Positions 42,888 through 52,481 are shown, counted from the first letter of the stretch. The stretch is 64,000 nucleotides of DNA from Sva-07 sp963698435 (GCA_963698435.1 CAVOQV010000007.1:124001-188000); one strand, 5' to 3'. Notes: generated from the sequence alone by a model not told the origin. Translations and numbers: made by a program.

Positions 42888-44704
42888 GCATCGATCCGAC
42901 GCTGGCCGCCAAGGTCGGCACGCTGACCCCGCCGAGTCAGGATTCTGCTGTTCGCACGATCGGGCGCGGTCTCGAGACGGCACCGATCCTGCGACAGGGG
43001 CTCGGGGTCACGTGGCTGTTCGCAGCAGTCGGCGCATCCGGACGCGTCGTCGTGCCGATCCTCATCCAGCAGGCGATCGACCGAGGCATCGAGGCCGGCG
43101 AGGTCCAGATGGACGTGATCGTGCAGATGGCGCTTCTGGCAGCACTTGCCGTGCTCGTGTCGGGCTGGGCGTTCCGGCAAGCATCGCTCCGACTCGGCGA
43201 GCGCAGCGAACGAGCGTTGCACGACCTCCGGGTGCGGTTGATCGGCCACATCCACCAGCTGAGCCTTGCCGACCACAACGACGAACGTCGCGGCGGGTTG
43301 GTCGCTCGTGTCACGAGCGACATCGAGACCCTGGCGCGCTTCTTCCAGTGGGGCGGGCTCGCCTGGCTGGTCGACGGCACGCTGATGGTGATCGTTGCCG
43401 GTGTCATGCTCGCCTACGACTGGGTGCTGGCGCTGGTGGCGTTCGCCGTGGCGATCCCGCTGTTGTTCGTGCTCCGGGCGGTGCAGTCGCGCCTGCTGAT
43501 CGCGTACGACCGCGCTCGTCACAGCAACGGTCAGACGCTCGGCTCGATCGCTGAACTCGTGTCCGGTGGCCCGACGATTCGCGCCTACGGAGCCGGGGAG
43601 ACAATGGCGGGTCAGGTCGAGGAGTCGGTCGAAACCACTGCGGTCGCGCAGATTCGAGCTGCCTTGATCGGGGCGTTCCTCTTCCCGTCCGGCGAGGTCT
43701 TCTCTGCATTCACGGTGTCGGCGGTCGTCGGTGTCGGCGTGTGGCGGGGTCCCGAGAGCGGGCTGACTGCGGGCGCACTCGTCGGCTTCATCTTCCTGAC
43801 CTATCGATTCCTCGAGCCGATCGCGGAGTTCACCGAGGTGCTCGACACGACGCAGATGGCGGTCGCCGGGCTCCGTCGTGTGTTGTCGGTGCTGGACATG
43901 CCCGTCGGGCCGCCGCAGCCCGACGATCCGATTCCGCTGCCGCCCGGACAGCTCCAGATCGACATCCGCGAGGTCACCTTCGCCTATCGCAGTCGCAGCG
44001 ACGAGACCGCCGACGAAGCGGTCCTCAAGAACATCGACGTCACGATTCCACCCGGCCAGCAGGTTGCGATGGTCGGAGCGACCGGATCGGGCAAGACCAC
44101 CCTCGGACGTCTGATCGCTCGATTCGCCGACCCGACGATCGGCGAGATCGACCTCGGTGGTGTCCCTCTGCGCAAGGTCGATCGGGCGGAGTTGCGCTCA
44201 CGGCTGATCGTCGTGTCGCAGGAGCCGTTCCTCTTCGACGACACCGTCGCTGCCAACGTCGCGTTCGCCGACGAACGCGCCGACGTGCGCGACGTCCAGC
44301 GGGTCGTCGAGGACCTCGGTGTCACCGACTGGGTCGACTCGTTGCCGAACGGGCTCGCGACGAGCGTGGGCGAACGTGGGGACCAACTGTCCGCAGGCGA
44401 ACGACAGCTCGTTGCACTGTTGCGAGCGGGGCTCGCCGACCCTGACATCTTGATCCTCGACGAGGCGACGTCGTCGGTCGATGCGCTGACCGAAGTGCGC
44501 ATCGCCCGGGCGCTCGAGCGTCTCGCCGCATCGCGAACCACGATCGCCATTGCGCACCGGCTGTCGACCGCCGCTCGTGCCGACCGGGTCCTGGTTCTCG
44601 ACCACGGGCGCCTCGTGCAGGACGGTCACCACAACGTGCTGTTGACGCAGGATGGGCCATACCGCGCCCTCTACGACGCCTGGGTGTCTGCAACGACCGT
44701 CTGA
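42884..44704 (+). CDS. ABC exporter half-transporter B, catalytic Walker B
   Basis: A 606-residue partner of the preceding gene. The TM domain (about 30-320) contains the coupling region LSLADHNDERRGGLVARVTSDIETL. The nucleotide-binding domain has VTFAYRSRSDE, Walker A GATGSGKTTLGRL, Q-loop VSQEPFLFDDTVAAN, signature LSAGERQLVALLRAGL (a variant of LSGGQ) and Walker B ILILDEATSSVD with the catalytic Glu. Intact Glu here with Asp in the partner, and a non-standard signature here with a standard one in the partner, fit one active and one degenerate ATP site. Confidence 0.93.
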   Translation: MSIDPTLAAKVGTLTPPSQDSAVRTIGRGLETAPILRQGLGVTWLFAAVGASGRVVVPILIQQAIDRGIEAGEVQMDVIVQMALLAALAVLVSGWAFRQASLRLGERSERALHDLRVRLIGHIHQLSLADHNDERRGGLVARVTSDIETLARFFQWGGLAWLVDGTLMVIVAGVMLAYDWVLALVAFAVAIPLLFVLRAVQSRLLIAYDRARHSNGQTLGSIAELVSGGPTIRAYGAGETMAGQVEESVETTAVAQIRAALIGAFLFPSGEVFSAFTVSAVVGVGVWRGPESGLTAGALVGFIFLTYRFLEPIAEFTEVLDTTQMAVAGLRRVLSVLDMPVGPPQPDDPIPLPPGQLQIDIREVTFAYRSRSDETADEAVLKNIDVTIPPGQQVAMVGATGSGKTTLGRLIARFADPTIGEIDLGGVPLRKVDRAELRSRLIVVSQEPFLFDDTVAANVAFADERADVRDVQRVVEDLGVTDWVDSLPNGLATSVGERGDQLSAGERQLVALLRAGLADPDILILDEATSSVDALTEVRIARALERLAASRTTIAIAHRLSTAARADRVLVLDHGRLVQDGHHNVLLTQDGPYRALYDAWVSATTV

Positions 44705-44800
44705 AGCGCGTGCGGAATCGGCCGAGTGACCCGTCGGCGAGAGAACAGGGCGGTGATGACCACTGCGAACGAGTCCGGGCGAGACGAACGCCCAAGGTGC

Positions 44801-47800
44801 TCAACCGTCGTGATCCGGACAGTCGTGGCCAGGGAAGTACCGCGTGCATTCCGCTGGTGTGAACGAGCGCGAGGTTCGGTCGCGTGCGTGTGCGACCAGG
44901 TCGTCGAAGTCGAGCAGATAGCTCGATACCGCTGAGCCGTCGGCCACGGCGAACAGATGCTGCCCGTCGTCGGAGATCGCGACGGCCTGGACGGTTTCGT
45001 CGCCGACCTTCACTTCGTGGAGCAGCTCGCCAGTTGTCGCGTCCCACACCTTGGCGAATCCGTCGACGCCGGCCGTGGCGAGCAATGAGCCGTCTGCGGA
45101 TGTCGAGAGATGTGCAATCGCCGATTCGTGCACGTCGGCAATCGTGAACGTGGATTCAAGCGACTCGGCGTCGAACATGAAGATCGACGGATTGGCAAGG
45201 CTGCCTTGTGGACGCGCTGCGATCGAATCGCCGCCGTCCACATAGTGGAGATCCACGAGAAGCGACTGATCAGCTGCCGGCGCTGATCGCAGCAGCTCCG
45301 CGGAGTCGATGTCGTAGACCTCGATCGCCCTGCGCTGCTGGTTGAACACAGCGAACTCTTCGGACGAAGGAGCGAACGCGATGTCCGTGCCGGTCACGAC
45401 AGATCGAACTGAACCATCGGTCATCTCCGCGATGACAACGAACGCTCCGCGAGCCACGGCTGCAGCCACGGCCACGACAGACCGATCGGGCGACACGTCG
45501 ATGTCCCAGTTGGTGGCGGCGAACGGAAGGTCTGGTGCTCCCTGGCACTGCGGACCGGAGTGATCGGCGAAGTCGATGAACCCGTTCGTGAATCGCGAGG
45601 ACTCGCTCCAACTCCAATCGCACAGGCCGTCGAGCTCGACGACGCGTCGTCCGGTGGCATCGAACACGCCGAGTGCACCTCCGACGATCTCGTCACCGTC
45701 GCGCTCCCACGTCTGTGTGACAACGAACTCCCCGTCCGCCGACCATCCGACGGTTTGACCAAGAGCAGGGATCTCGCTGAGCACTCGACCGCTCTTCCGC
45801 TCAAGCACTCTCGCAGTACTCGGTTCGACCCGACCCTCGCATGCGGCATGCGTGAGGATCTTGTCCCCACGGACAGTGAGACCCTTGTTGTTGCGGAAGG
45901 GCTCGCCGCCTGGGGCACAGTCGGCCACGGCATGGACCTCGGCGATGTGGTCGAGGCTCGATACTCGCACCTGCGGGCCGAACGTGAACGCCGACAGACG
46001 GGTTGCGTCAGCACTGATCCGTGCCTGGGTGGTCGCCGCGCCGGCGCCAGAAATCAACGCGACCTGTCGGCCGGTGTCGGTGTCCCAGAGTCGGACCGTG
46101 GCATCGTCAGAAGTCGTGTGGATCAGGCTGCCGTCGTCACTGAACCCTGCGCCGTTGATGACCGCCCCATCGGCATGGCCGTCAGGCGTCAGCACCATCT
46201 CACCGGAATCGATGGAGAACACCTCGAAACGATTGGAGTCAGCCGCACCGAAGACGACGAGGGAACCGTCATGATTGAGCGCCGTCGGGCCAAATGCGTC
46301 CTGGTCGGGCACGGTCAGGACCACCTCGCCGGTCTCGACGTCGATCACGCTTCGCTCGCCGATGAACGGATCGATCGAGATGAATCGGCCGTCGGCGCTC
46401 ATCGAGGAAAAGTGGACACCGACCACCGCACTCTCCGCGAGGACGGGAAGTGGATCGCTCGTGGCGACTTCGATCCGGAGGAGGTCGATGGTCGGTGTGC
46501 CATCGCCGATTCGACGGCAACCCTCGACCTCGATGACCGACTGGGAACGCTGGTGCACGAGCACGTACTCCTCCGGACGTTGGAGTGCGACTGCCCCCCA
46601 TCCGACGCCGCCCCCAGCGAGCCACATTCCACATCGGTTGCCACGCACACGACGCAGCACCTCGCCGGTGTCCACGTCGAAGACGGTCATGCCAACCGCG
46701 TTCGGCGGCTCGTCGTCGGCGCCATCCTCGTCCGTGCCGAACATCGCGAACACCGCCACTTCACGGTCATCGCTGATGAACGTTGGATTGAGGACGAGAT
46801 CGAGCGGACGCTCGATTTCGAATTCGTGCCGCCACAACACATCGCCCGTGTCGACGGAACGCACCTCGACCACGTTTCCCGGCACGGCCGACCAGACCAG
46901 CTTCGAGCCGTCTCCGCTCATCGTCCCCCACGTGCCGCCCGGAGGATCACCTGGCCAGGTCTCGGCGAAGACCGTTCGGCTCGCACTCAGCGCCCCATGG
47001 AGACGAGTCGCAGCCTCTGCATCACCCGAGAGGGACTCGGCTCCCGTCAAAGCGAGCAGCAATGCAAGATCCGGGTCAGCGTCTTGGACGGCGGCCGACG
47101 CCGCCAACAGGGTGCGACCGTCAGCGATGTCAGCTTGCTCCGTGGCGTTGCGCTGGGCGACCGTGGCCGTGACCGCCAAGATCATGGCGATCGCCGCGAC
47201 GGCGGAGAGCCCGGCCACGACCAAGTGGCGCCGACGGCGCTGTAACCGACGGGCGTCGTCGACAGCTTGTCGACTCTGCTCGACGAAGGCACGCTCCTCG
47301 GAGGTGAGCTGGAGGTCTGTCGACTCCGTCCACGCTTCATGTTGTGCAAGCTGGCCTTCAGCCAGAAGGAGATCAGGCGTCTCACTGTTCGCATGCCAGT
47401 CGGCAGTCGCTGCGGCGAGCCGCCGGTGCAGCGGTAGATCGCCGCGTACTTGGTCGAGCCACCCCCGAAGCCTCGGCCAGTGCTCGATCAAGGCTTCGTG
47501 TGCGACCTCGACCGTCGCCACACGGGACGTCGGATCACAATCGAAGGTCAGCAGACGGGCCGCACCGAATGCGTCGAGGACGCGCGCGGTCGACCTCTCG
47601 TCTCCGACGAGCCGGTGCAGCTCCGTGACCCTCGCCCGTCGACGGACCGCCATTTCACCGTCGACGTTCACGAGCCGGAGGAACAGGTGGCGGGCAGTGT
47701 CGAGATCGCTGGCTCGAAGTTCTGCGAGCGTCGCTTCGGCGACCGCAACCATGGCGCCGACCACACCGCCCCCGGCCTCGTACTGGTCGAGCGTGATGAT

Positions 47801-50575
47801 GTCGGCATCGCGATCCTCGAACAGCCTGGTCAGGGCGAACTCCAACAGCGGGAGCGCACCTGCTTGATCATGAACCTCTGCGATCATCCGCTCGACCAGC
47901 GACGATTCCCACTGGATGCCGAGCGCGGCGGCCGGCTCGACGATGATCGACCTCAATTCCTGAACCCCGGGTGCGGGGACCGGGATCACACCTTCGCCCA
48001 GGAGAGCACCGAAACGACCGTGCTCGAGTGGACGATCGAAGAAGTCGGCTCGCAAGGTGAGTGCCACGTCGACCTGGCCGCCAAGGGTTGCGTCGCAGAG
48101 AAGGTCGAAGAATCGCTGCCGCTCGCCGACATCGCGCGTCTCGGTGAACAACTCCTCGAACTGATCGATGATCAGCAGTAGTCGAGCCGAGGCTGGAAGA
48201 AAGCGCCCGATCGCGGTATCGAGGCCATCCTGACGCAAGAGGTCCGCAACACCGGCCGTCGATCGCACTGCGAGGCGGGTGATGGCAGCGGCGAGGGCGT
48301 CGATCGGGTCTCGTCCTGGCACGAGATCGACCACGAACCGATCGGGCTGAGCGGCTCGTAGATGCGGGAGGACACCGGCGCGAAGCACGGAGGACTTGCC
48401 GACTCCTGAGGGCCCGACCAGTGCGATCAGCGACCGCTCCCGGGCGGCAGCGACGATCGCCAGCGACAGATCAGCCCGTCCTCTGAAGTCAGCAGCGTCA
48501 GCCTCGCCGAACGAGGCGAGACCCTTGTACGGATTGCGAGTTGGGGTGTGTCGGGATCCAGCGGGGTCGGTGTGGCCGATGGCCTCCGACCACGCCAGTC
48601 GGAACTCGTCCACGGTCGCTTCAGGGTCGTCGGCCAACACCCGGCGTGCGGCTTTGGAGAGCTCATCGTGATCCGCGCACTCGACTACGAGTCGCCGAAG
48701 CGCTCTGACGTCCTCATCTGGCAGAACGACGTCATCACGCATCAATCGACGATCAATGCCGAGATTGGCGAGCATGAAGTTCTGATCGGCGTCGAGACGG
48801 ATGTCCGATGAGCTGAGACTTCCATGGGCGAGACCAGACCGGTGGGCCGCAGCAAGGGCACCTGCAATGGCGTCGATCATTCGGTTGACCGTGGTGATTG
48901 CGAGTGGGCCGTGTTCGAGCGCGCTGTCGAGCGACCCACCGGACAGCCACTGTCGCACCAGGTATGCGCCGTCGGGATCACGCCAGTAGTCCAGCAACGG
49001 AACAATGTGAGGGTGCTGGAGCCGTGCCACCAAGTGGGCCTCCAGTTCGAACCGGCGAACGAACGCGGCTTGGTTCGAGAACTCCGAACGAATCACACAG
49101 ATCTCCACCTCGCGGCCGACCGAGGGCTGGTACCCCCGGTGCGTCGTCGAAGCATCGCCGACGGCCACCTGCTGGCGGAGTTCGTAGCCAGGCGTCACTG
49201 CGGCGTCAGTACCGGGGGCTACGCCCCCGGATCGACTGGGGAGGGGCGGGAAGTCGTTGTCGAGTCCGTCGATGCTCAGCTGGTGGATGGGTTGAGCGTG
49301 CTCGAGTTCGGGGAGAGTGCGGGCCCCGAGCCCCCGTACGGCCCAGTCTCCACCGTGCTCGGTGAGGTCGAGAACGGCGTCGGACGGCAGCACGACCTGC
49401 CCGGGATGAGCCAAACCAACCAGCAGTGCAACCCGCCGGACCGGTGGGCCGGACGCGACGCCCGACGGCGAGATCTCGACATCGCCCACATCGATCGCGA
49501 TCCGTACCCGGCGAGGACCGATGTCGGCGGTTCGTGCCAGTTCCACTTGGACTTCTGACGCCGCGGCGGCGGCGGCGTCACACCTGTCGAATCGGATGTA
49601 GGTGGCGCTGCCGTGCACGGCGAAGATCGTTCCGCCATGACGCGTCGCCGATTCGGAGAGGAGTGAGCCAATTCGATCGATCTGCATCCCTGCGCCAACT
49701 TGCGCAGCCTTCCTGCGATCTTCGGCGACGTCCGCGACCAGGATTGCCAACCGGGCAATGAGCTGCCGTGGTGGCGCCGCGAGTCGGGCATCGTGGCGAA
49801 GGATCTGGTCGGCGAGTTCGACGAGCTGTGGGGACGGATCGAGCCCGGTCTCTTCGATCAGTTCGCGACGCGCCCGCTCGTAGGCTCGAAGCGCGTCGAC
49901 CTGGCGGCCGGACCGATAGAGCGCAACCATGTGCTGGGCCCGGAAACGCTCGTGGAGGGGATAGGCGTCTGCCAGCCCCTCCAGCTCACCGATCAAGATG
50001 GTGTGGCGCCCACGTTCCAAGTCGGCGTCGATTCGTTGTTCCACGGTCGACAGCCGGAGTTGCTCGAGCCGTGTGACCTCAGCGGGGATGGTGTGGAAAG
50101 CGTCGGTGTCGGCGTATGGGAAGCCGCGCCACGCCGCCAATGAGTCGCTGAACGCCATGGCTCGGTCGCCTGCGTCCCCGATCCTCGCGGCTGCGGAGAC
50201 CTCGAGCTCGAACCGGCCTGCGTCGATCTGTGAACGAGGCAGGTTCAGCTGGTAGCCGGCGCCCGATGGCTCGATCGAGCCGCTCGTGAGACCGCGCAGA
50301 TTCGAGACGTAGGTCTGTACGGTCCGACGGGCCCCGGACGGCGGCTGATCCCCGTACACCCCCTCGATCAGCCAATCGGTGGTCACGGGCCGCCCGACGG
50401 ATGCCGTCAGGAGACCCAGCACCGTGCGCTGCTTCAGGCCGCCGGCGCTCAGGCCCGCGCGATCGCCGTCACTGGAGATCGTGACATTGCCGAGCACGTT
50501 GATCCTGGCGCGGGAACCTGCTGCGTCATCGGGCGCTCGGCCGCCGTCGCGGTGGCGATTCTCGTAGCGACCCAC
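44801..50575 (-). CDS. Giant SARP/BTAD - cyclase-like - pseudokinase - STAND NTPase - TM - WD40 protein
   Basis: A 1924-residue regulator. Domains: OmpR-like winged helix (25-112) and BTAD helices (115-265), as in SARP/AfsR; class III cyclase-like domain (272-435) with HGSATYIRFD in place of the metal-binding HGDG; protein-kinase fold (462-665) with VEICVI for VAIK, AHGSLSSSD for HRDxxxxN and NLG for DFG, so a pseudokinase; NPYKGLASF then a STAND-type NTPase with Walker A GPSGVGKSS (721-729) and Walker B LLLIIDQFEELF (799-810); a basic patch and one TM helix (about 1117-1140); then WD40-like blades to the end (e.g. VRLWDTDTG, AKVWDATTG). The DNA-binding part would be cytosolic and the propeller outside. 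The GTG start has TACCCT 7 bases upstream. Target genes unknown. Confidence 0.9.
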   Translation of the reverse strand: MGRYENRHRDGGRAPDDAAGSRARINVLGNVTISSDGDRAGLSAGGLKQRTVLGLLTASVGRPVTTDWLIEGVYGDQPPSGARRTVQTYVSNLRGLTSGSIEPSGAGYQLNLPRSQIDAGRFELEVSAAARIGDAGDRAMAFSDSLAAWRGFPYADTDAFHTIPAEVTRLEQLRLSTVEQRIDADLERGRHTILIGELEGLADAYPLHERFRAQHMVALYRSGRQVDALRAYERARRELIEETGLDPSPQLVELADQILRHDARLAAPPRQLIARLAILVADVAEDRRKAAQVGAGMQIDRIGSLLSESATRHGGTIFAVHGSATYIRFDRCDAAAAAASEVQVELARTADIGPRRVRIAIDVGDVEISPSGVASGPPVRRVALLVGLAHPGQVVLPSDAVLDLTEHGGDWAVRGLGARTLPELEHAQPIHQLSIDGLDNDFPPLPSRSGGVAPGTDAAVTPGYELRQQVAVGDASTTHRGYQPSVGREVEICVIRSEFSNQAAFVRRFELEAHLVARLQHPHIVPLLDYWRDPDGAYLVRQWLSGGSLDSALEHGPLAITTVNRMIDAIAGALAAAHRSGLAHGSLSSSDIRLDADQNFMLANLGIDRRLMRDDVVLPDEDVRALRRLVVECADHDELSKAARRVLADDPEATVDEFRLAWSEAIGHTDPAGSRHTPTRNPYKGLASFGEADAADFRGRADLSLAIVAAARERSLIALVGPSGVGKSSVLRAGVLPHLRAAQPDRFVVDLVPGRDPIDALAAAITRLAVRSTAGVADLLRQDGLDTAIGRFLPASARLLLIIDQFEELFTETRDVGERQRFFDLLCDATLGGQVDVALTLRADFFDRPLEHGRFGALLGEGVIPVPAPGVQELRSIIVEPAAALGIQWESSLVERMIAEVHDQAGALPLLEFALTRLFEDRDADIITLDQYEAGGGVVGAMVAVAEATLAELRASDLDTARHLFLRLVNVDGEMAVRRRARVTELHRLVGDERSTARVLDAFGAARLLTFDCDPTSRVATVEVAHEALIEHWPRLRGWLDQVRGDLPLHRRLAAATADWHANSETPDLLLAEGQLAQHEAWTESTDLQLTSEERAFVEQSRQAVDDARRLQRRRRHLVVAGLSAVAAIAMILAVTATVAQRNATEQADIADGRTLLAASAAVQDADPDLALLLALTGAESLSGDAEAATRLHGALSASRTVFAETWPGDPPGGTWGTMSGDGSKLVWSAVPGNVVEVRSVDTGDVLWRHEFEIERPLDLVLNPTFISDDREVAVFAMFGTDEDGADDEPPNAVGMTVFDVDTGEVLRRVRGNRCGMWLAGGGVGWGAVALQRPEEYVLVHQRSQSVIEVEGCRRIGDGTPTIDLLRIEVATSDPLPVLAESAVVGVHFSSMSADGRFISIDPFIGERSVIDVETGEVVLTVPDQDAFGPTALNHDGSLVVFGAADSNRFEVFSIDSGEMVLTPDGHADGAVINGAGFSDDGSLIHTTSDDATVRLWDTDTGRQVALISGAGAATTQARISADATRLSAFTFGPQVRVSSLDHIAEVHAVADCAPGGEPFRNNKGLTVRGDKILTHAACEGRVEPSTARVLERKSGRVLSEIPALGQTVGWSADGEFVVTQTWERDGDEIVGGALGVFDATGRRVVELDGLCDWSWSESSRFTNGFIDFADHSGPQCQGAPDLPFAATNWDIDVSPDRSVVAVAAAVARGAFVVIAEMTDGSVRSVVTGTDIAFAPSSEEFAVFNQQRRAIEVYDIDSAELLRSAPAADQSLLVDLHYVDGGDSIAARPQGSLANPSIFMFDAESLESTFTIADVHESAIAHLSTSADGSLLATAGVDGFAKVWDATTGELLHEVKVGDETVQAVAISDDGQHLFAVADGSAVSSYLLDFDDLVAHARDRTSRSFTPAECTRYFPGHDCPDHDG

Positions 50576-50651
50576 GTCAAAGAGGGTATGCGTCTGCCGT
50601 CAAGCGAATGTCAAGACCAGCGTCTAGCAGGACGAACGTGTCATTTGACAT
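50576..50651. promoter_or_regulatory. Promoter and candidate SARP operator region
   Basis: Upstream of the giant regulator (minus strand) are TTGACA (50609-50614) and TACCCT (50583-50588), the latter 7 bases before the GTG. Direct GTCAA repeats occur at 50576, 50599 and 50610; the last two (GTCAAGC, GTCAAGA) are exactly 11 bases apart, the spacing seen in SARP heptamer sites. A TGTCA-TT-TGACA palindrome lies at 50640-50651. Autoregulation is inferred. Confidence 0.45.
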
Positions 50652-50740
50652 GTGTTTGACCCGTGTGGCGCACGCTGGGCGAAACCGACCGGACGAGCCG
50701 GCCGGTCGGGACACACACCCATCAACATGGAGGAATCACC

Positions 50741-51160
50741 GTGCGTTGCACCATCAAGACCACACTGGTTGCTGCCCTCGCAGTCGCCGGAATCGGAATC
50801 GGAGCGGCACCTGTCGCGGAGGCTGGAGCGGTATTCGTCGATCTGCCGCCGCAGAGTTTTCCCGCCGTCGATCCCTGTACCGACGAGGCCGTCACGGTGA
50901 CGATGACCTCGCGACTGCAGGCGGTGGAGAGCCGCAATCACACGACGCTCATCTTTCGGAGCACAACCTCCGCGACCGACGGTTCCTCGGGGCGAGGCAT
51001 CGAGACCCGTCAGCTCCGGGGCGACAGCTACGACATCAATCTGCGATTGATGGTCTCGAACCCCGACGGCCACCGCTACACGATCGTCTCCAATCTCAAG
51101 GGAGTGGGAGACCCGGTGTTCGCCCCGCCGACTCTCACCTGCATCCGACGGGCGAAGTAG
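50741..51160 (+). CDS. Small secreted protein of unknown function
   Basis: 139 residues. A signal peptide (KTTLVAALAVAGIGIGAAPVAEAGA, about 5-30) precedes a soluble beta-rich part with two Cys (DPCTDEAV and LTCIRR), probably a disulfide. GTG 50741 has a good GGAGG ribosome site 8-9 bases upstream, in contrast to the leaderless genes around it. It is divergent from the giant SARP protein across a 165-bp region with SARP-like repeats, so it may be a target. No family recognised. Confidence 0.75.
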   Translation: MRCTIKTTLVAALAVAGIGIGAAPVAEAGAVFVDLPPQSFPAVDPCTDEAVTVTMTSRLQAVESRNHTTLIFRSTTSATDGSSGRGIETRQLRGDSYDINLRLMVSNPDGHRYTIVSNLKGVGDPVFAPPTLTCIRRAK

Positions 51161-51212
51161 CGCTTGACGAGGCAGGGCATCGACCATCACGTCCAGAGAA
51201 AGAGAGAAGACC

Positions 51213-51530
51213 ATGTATGGACTCCTGATCACCTTCCGCACCACGATCGATTTCGAACAACTCGAGGAACCGTTCACTGACTACGCCCACGAGCTGCGCG
51301 AAATGCCGGGGCTGGTCTCCAAAGCGTGGTTACACGATGGCGACACCGTTGGCGGATTCCATCTCTTCGTCGACAGGTCGACGGCCGAGGCCTACGTGGC
51401 CTCGGACCTCGCCGCAGGGCTCCGAGCGACGGACGGTTTCGACGACTTCGAGGCACGCGGCTTCGAGGTACTCGATGGCCTGAGCGCATTGACCGGCATC
51501 AGCGAGTCCGTTCCGATCCACGCGCGTTGA
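51213..51530 (+). CDS. YdhR-type putative monooxygenase
   Basis: 105 residues with the YdhR dimeric alpha-beta barrel look: MYGLLITFRTTIDFEQLEEPFTDYAHELREMPGLVSKAWLHD, VGGFHLFVDRSTAEAYVASDLAAGL. These proteins are similar to ABM monooxygenases; catalytic activity is rarely shown. A purine-rich AGAGAGAAG lies before the ATG. It follows the small secreted gene by 52 bases on the same strand and may be cotranscribed. Confidence 0.78.
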   Translation: MYGLLITFRTTIDFEQLEEPFTDYAHELREMPGLVSKAWLHDGDTVGGFHLFVDRSTAEAYVASDLAAGLRATDGFDDFEARGFEVLDGLSALTGISESVPIHAR

Positions 51531-51691
51531 TCGAGTCACGAGCCACCGGGAAGTTCCTTCCGGGAGGGGGTCCTGACGAGGGTGACGAGATCAGCGGAAC
51601 GGATCATCACTCGCACTCATCCGTGGTGTCGTGGATCGGGTGCCGGTCGACAGCACGATCGGCAGGTGGCGACGCGTGCCGCTGGACGGTT

Positions 51692-52027
51692 TCAGTCGTT
51701 CAGGTAGTCGATCGGGTTCCCGTCGTCGTAGCACGGATCGGATGTCGTTCCCGCCACGCCGATCTGGATGTGGCCGCCTGCGCCGGGCTCGCCGAGGTGC
51801 ACATTCACGTGAAGTGGGTGACGCCGGTTCTCGGGCCCTGTCGCATTCGGCAAGACCACGTCCTTCTCTCCGCCGTTCTGCGCCAACAGCACGCATGAGC
51901 CATTGCCCGTCGCCTTCGAATGGGTGTGTGTTGCCGAGGCGGTGCCCGCGGTGAACAGACCGAACGTCCCCATTGTGATCGCGGCTGCGATCGTCATCGT
52001 CGCTTTGCGCTGAGTCTTCTTCATCAT
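51692..52027 (-). CDS. Small secreted protein of unknown function
   Basis: 111 residues. MMKKTQRKATMTIAAAITMGTFGLFTAGTASA is a signal peptide (cleavage near 32-33, ASA-THTH). The mature part is rich in Gly/Asn/His with two Cys (GSCVLL and DPCYDDG). No family recognised. The flank at 51531-51691, between this gene and the YdhR gene, holds no convincing gene, only a weak CCGGGAAG/CTTCCGG hairpin at 51546-51563. Confidence 0.68.
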   Translation of the reverse strand: MMKKTQRKATMTIAAAITMGTFGLFTAGTASATHTHSKATGNGSCVLLAQNGGEKDVVLPNATGPENRRHPLHVNVHLGEPGAGGHIQIGVAGTTSDPCYDDGNPIDYLND

Positions 52028-52265
52028 GTCCGAATCTCGCTTTCCATCGTCGTGAACCCGAGGATCGGGTCCACCGGATCGGTTTCAATGGACGCCGGCC
52101 GTGGTTCGTTCCGCGACTCGACGTCACACAGACAGACGATCGATGTGGTCGGGTGGGTGACCGCGACGCGAGAATTCGAACCCGATTGGCGATCCCAAAG
52201 GATCGATCGGCTGCTGTCACCCGTGCTCCCGCCTCGTACGTCTGTCTGCTGCGGGGTGTTCCGGA

Positions 52266-52481
52266 CGCGGCCGTGACGGTGAGCGGCAACATGGCCGGCT
52301 ACACCCCGGTGTTCGGCGAGGAGGTCAGATTCGTCCTGCTCGACGGAAAGGAGATCGGACCCACACGTTGCTGCGGTGGTACGTGCTGCACGTGTTGTCC
52401 CTGCCGTTCGTGATCGGGATCTTCATGGCGAGCCACTTCTGGCGTGTCCGCAAGGACGGCGGGATCTCCGGCCCGCTCTGA
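52266..52481 (+). pseudogene. 3' remnant of a cytochrome b gene
   Basis: About 72 codons matching the end of a bc-complex-type cytochrome b N-terminal domain: AVTVSGNMAGYTPVFGEEVRFVLLDGKEIGPT, then after one missing base near 52352-52360 TLLRWYVLHVLSLPFVIGIFMASHFWRVRKDGGISGPL and a stop. The haem-ligand His and the HFWRVRKDGG signature are kept, but the first helices and haem ligands are absent; homology ends at about 52266. The 583-bp gap between the flanking genes holds nothing else I recognise, so this is a truncated leftover, perhaps a deletion or transfer scar. Confidence 0.72.
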
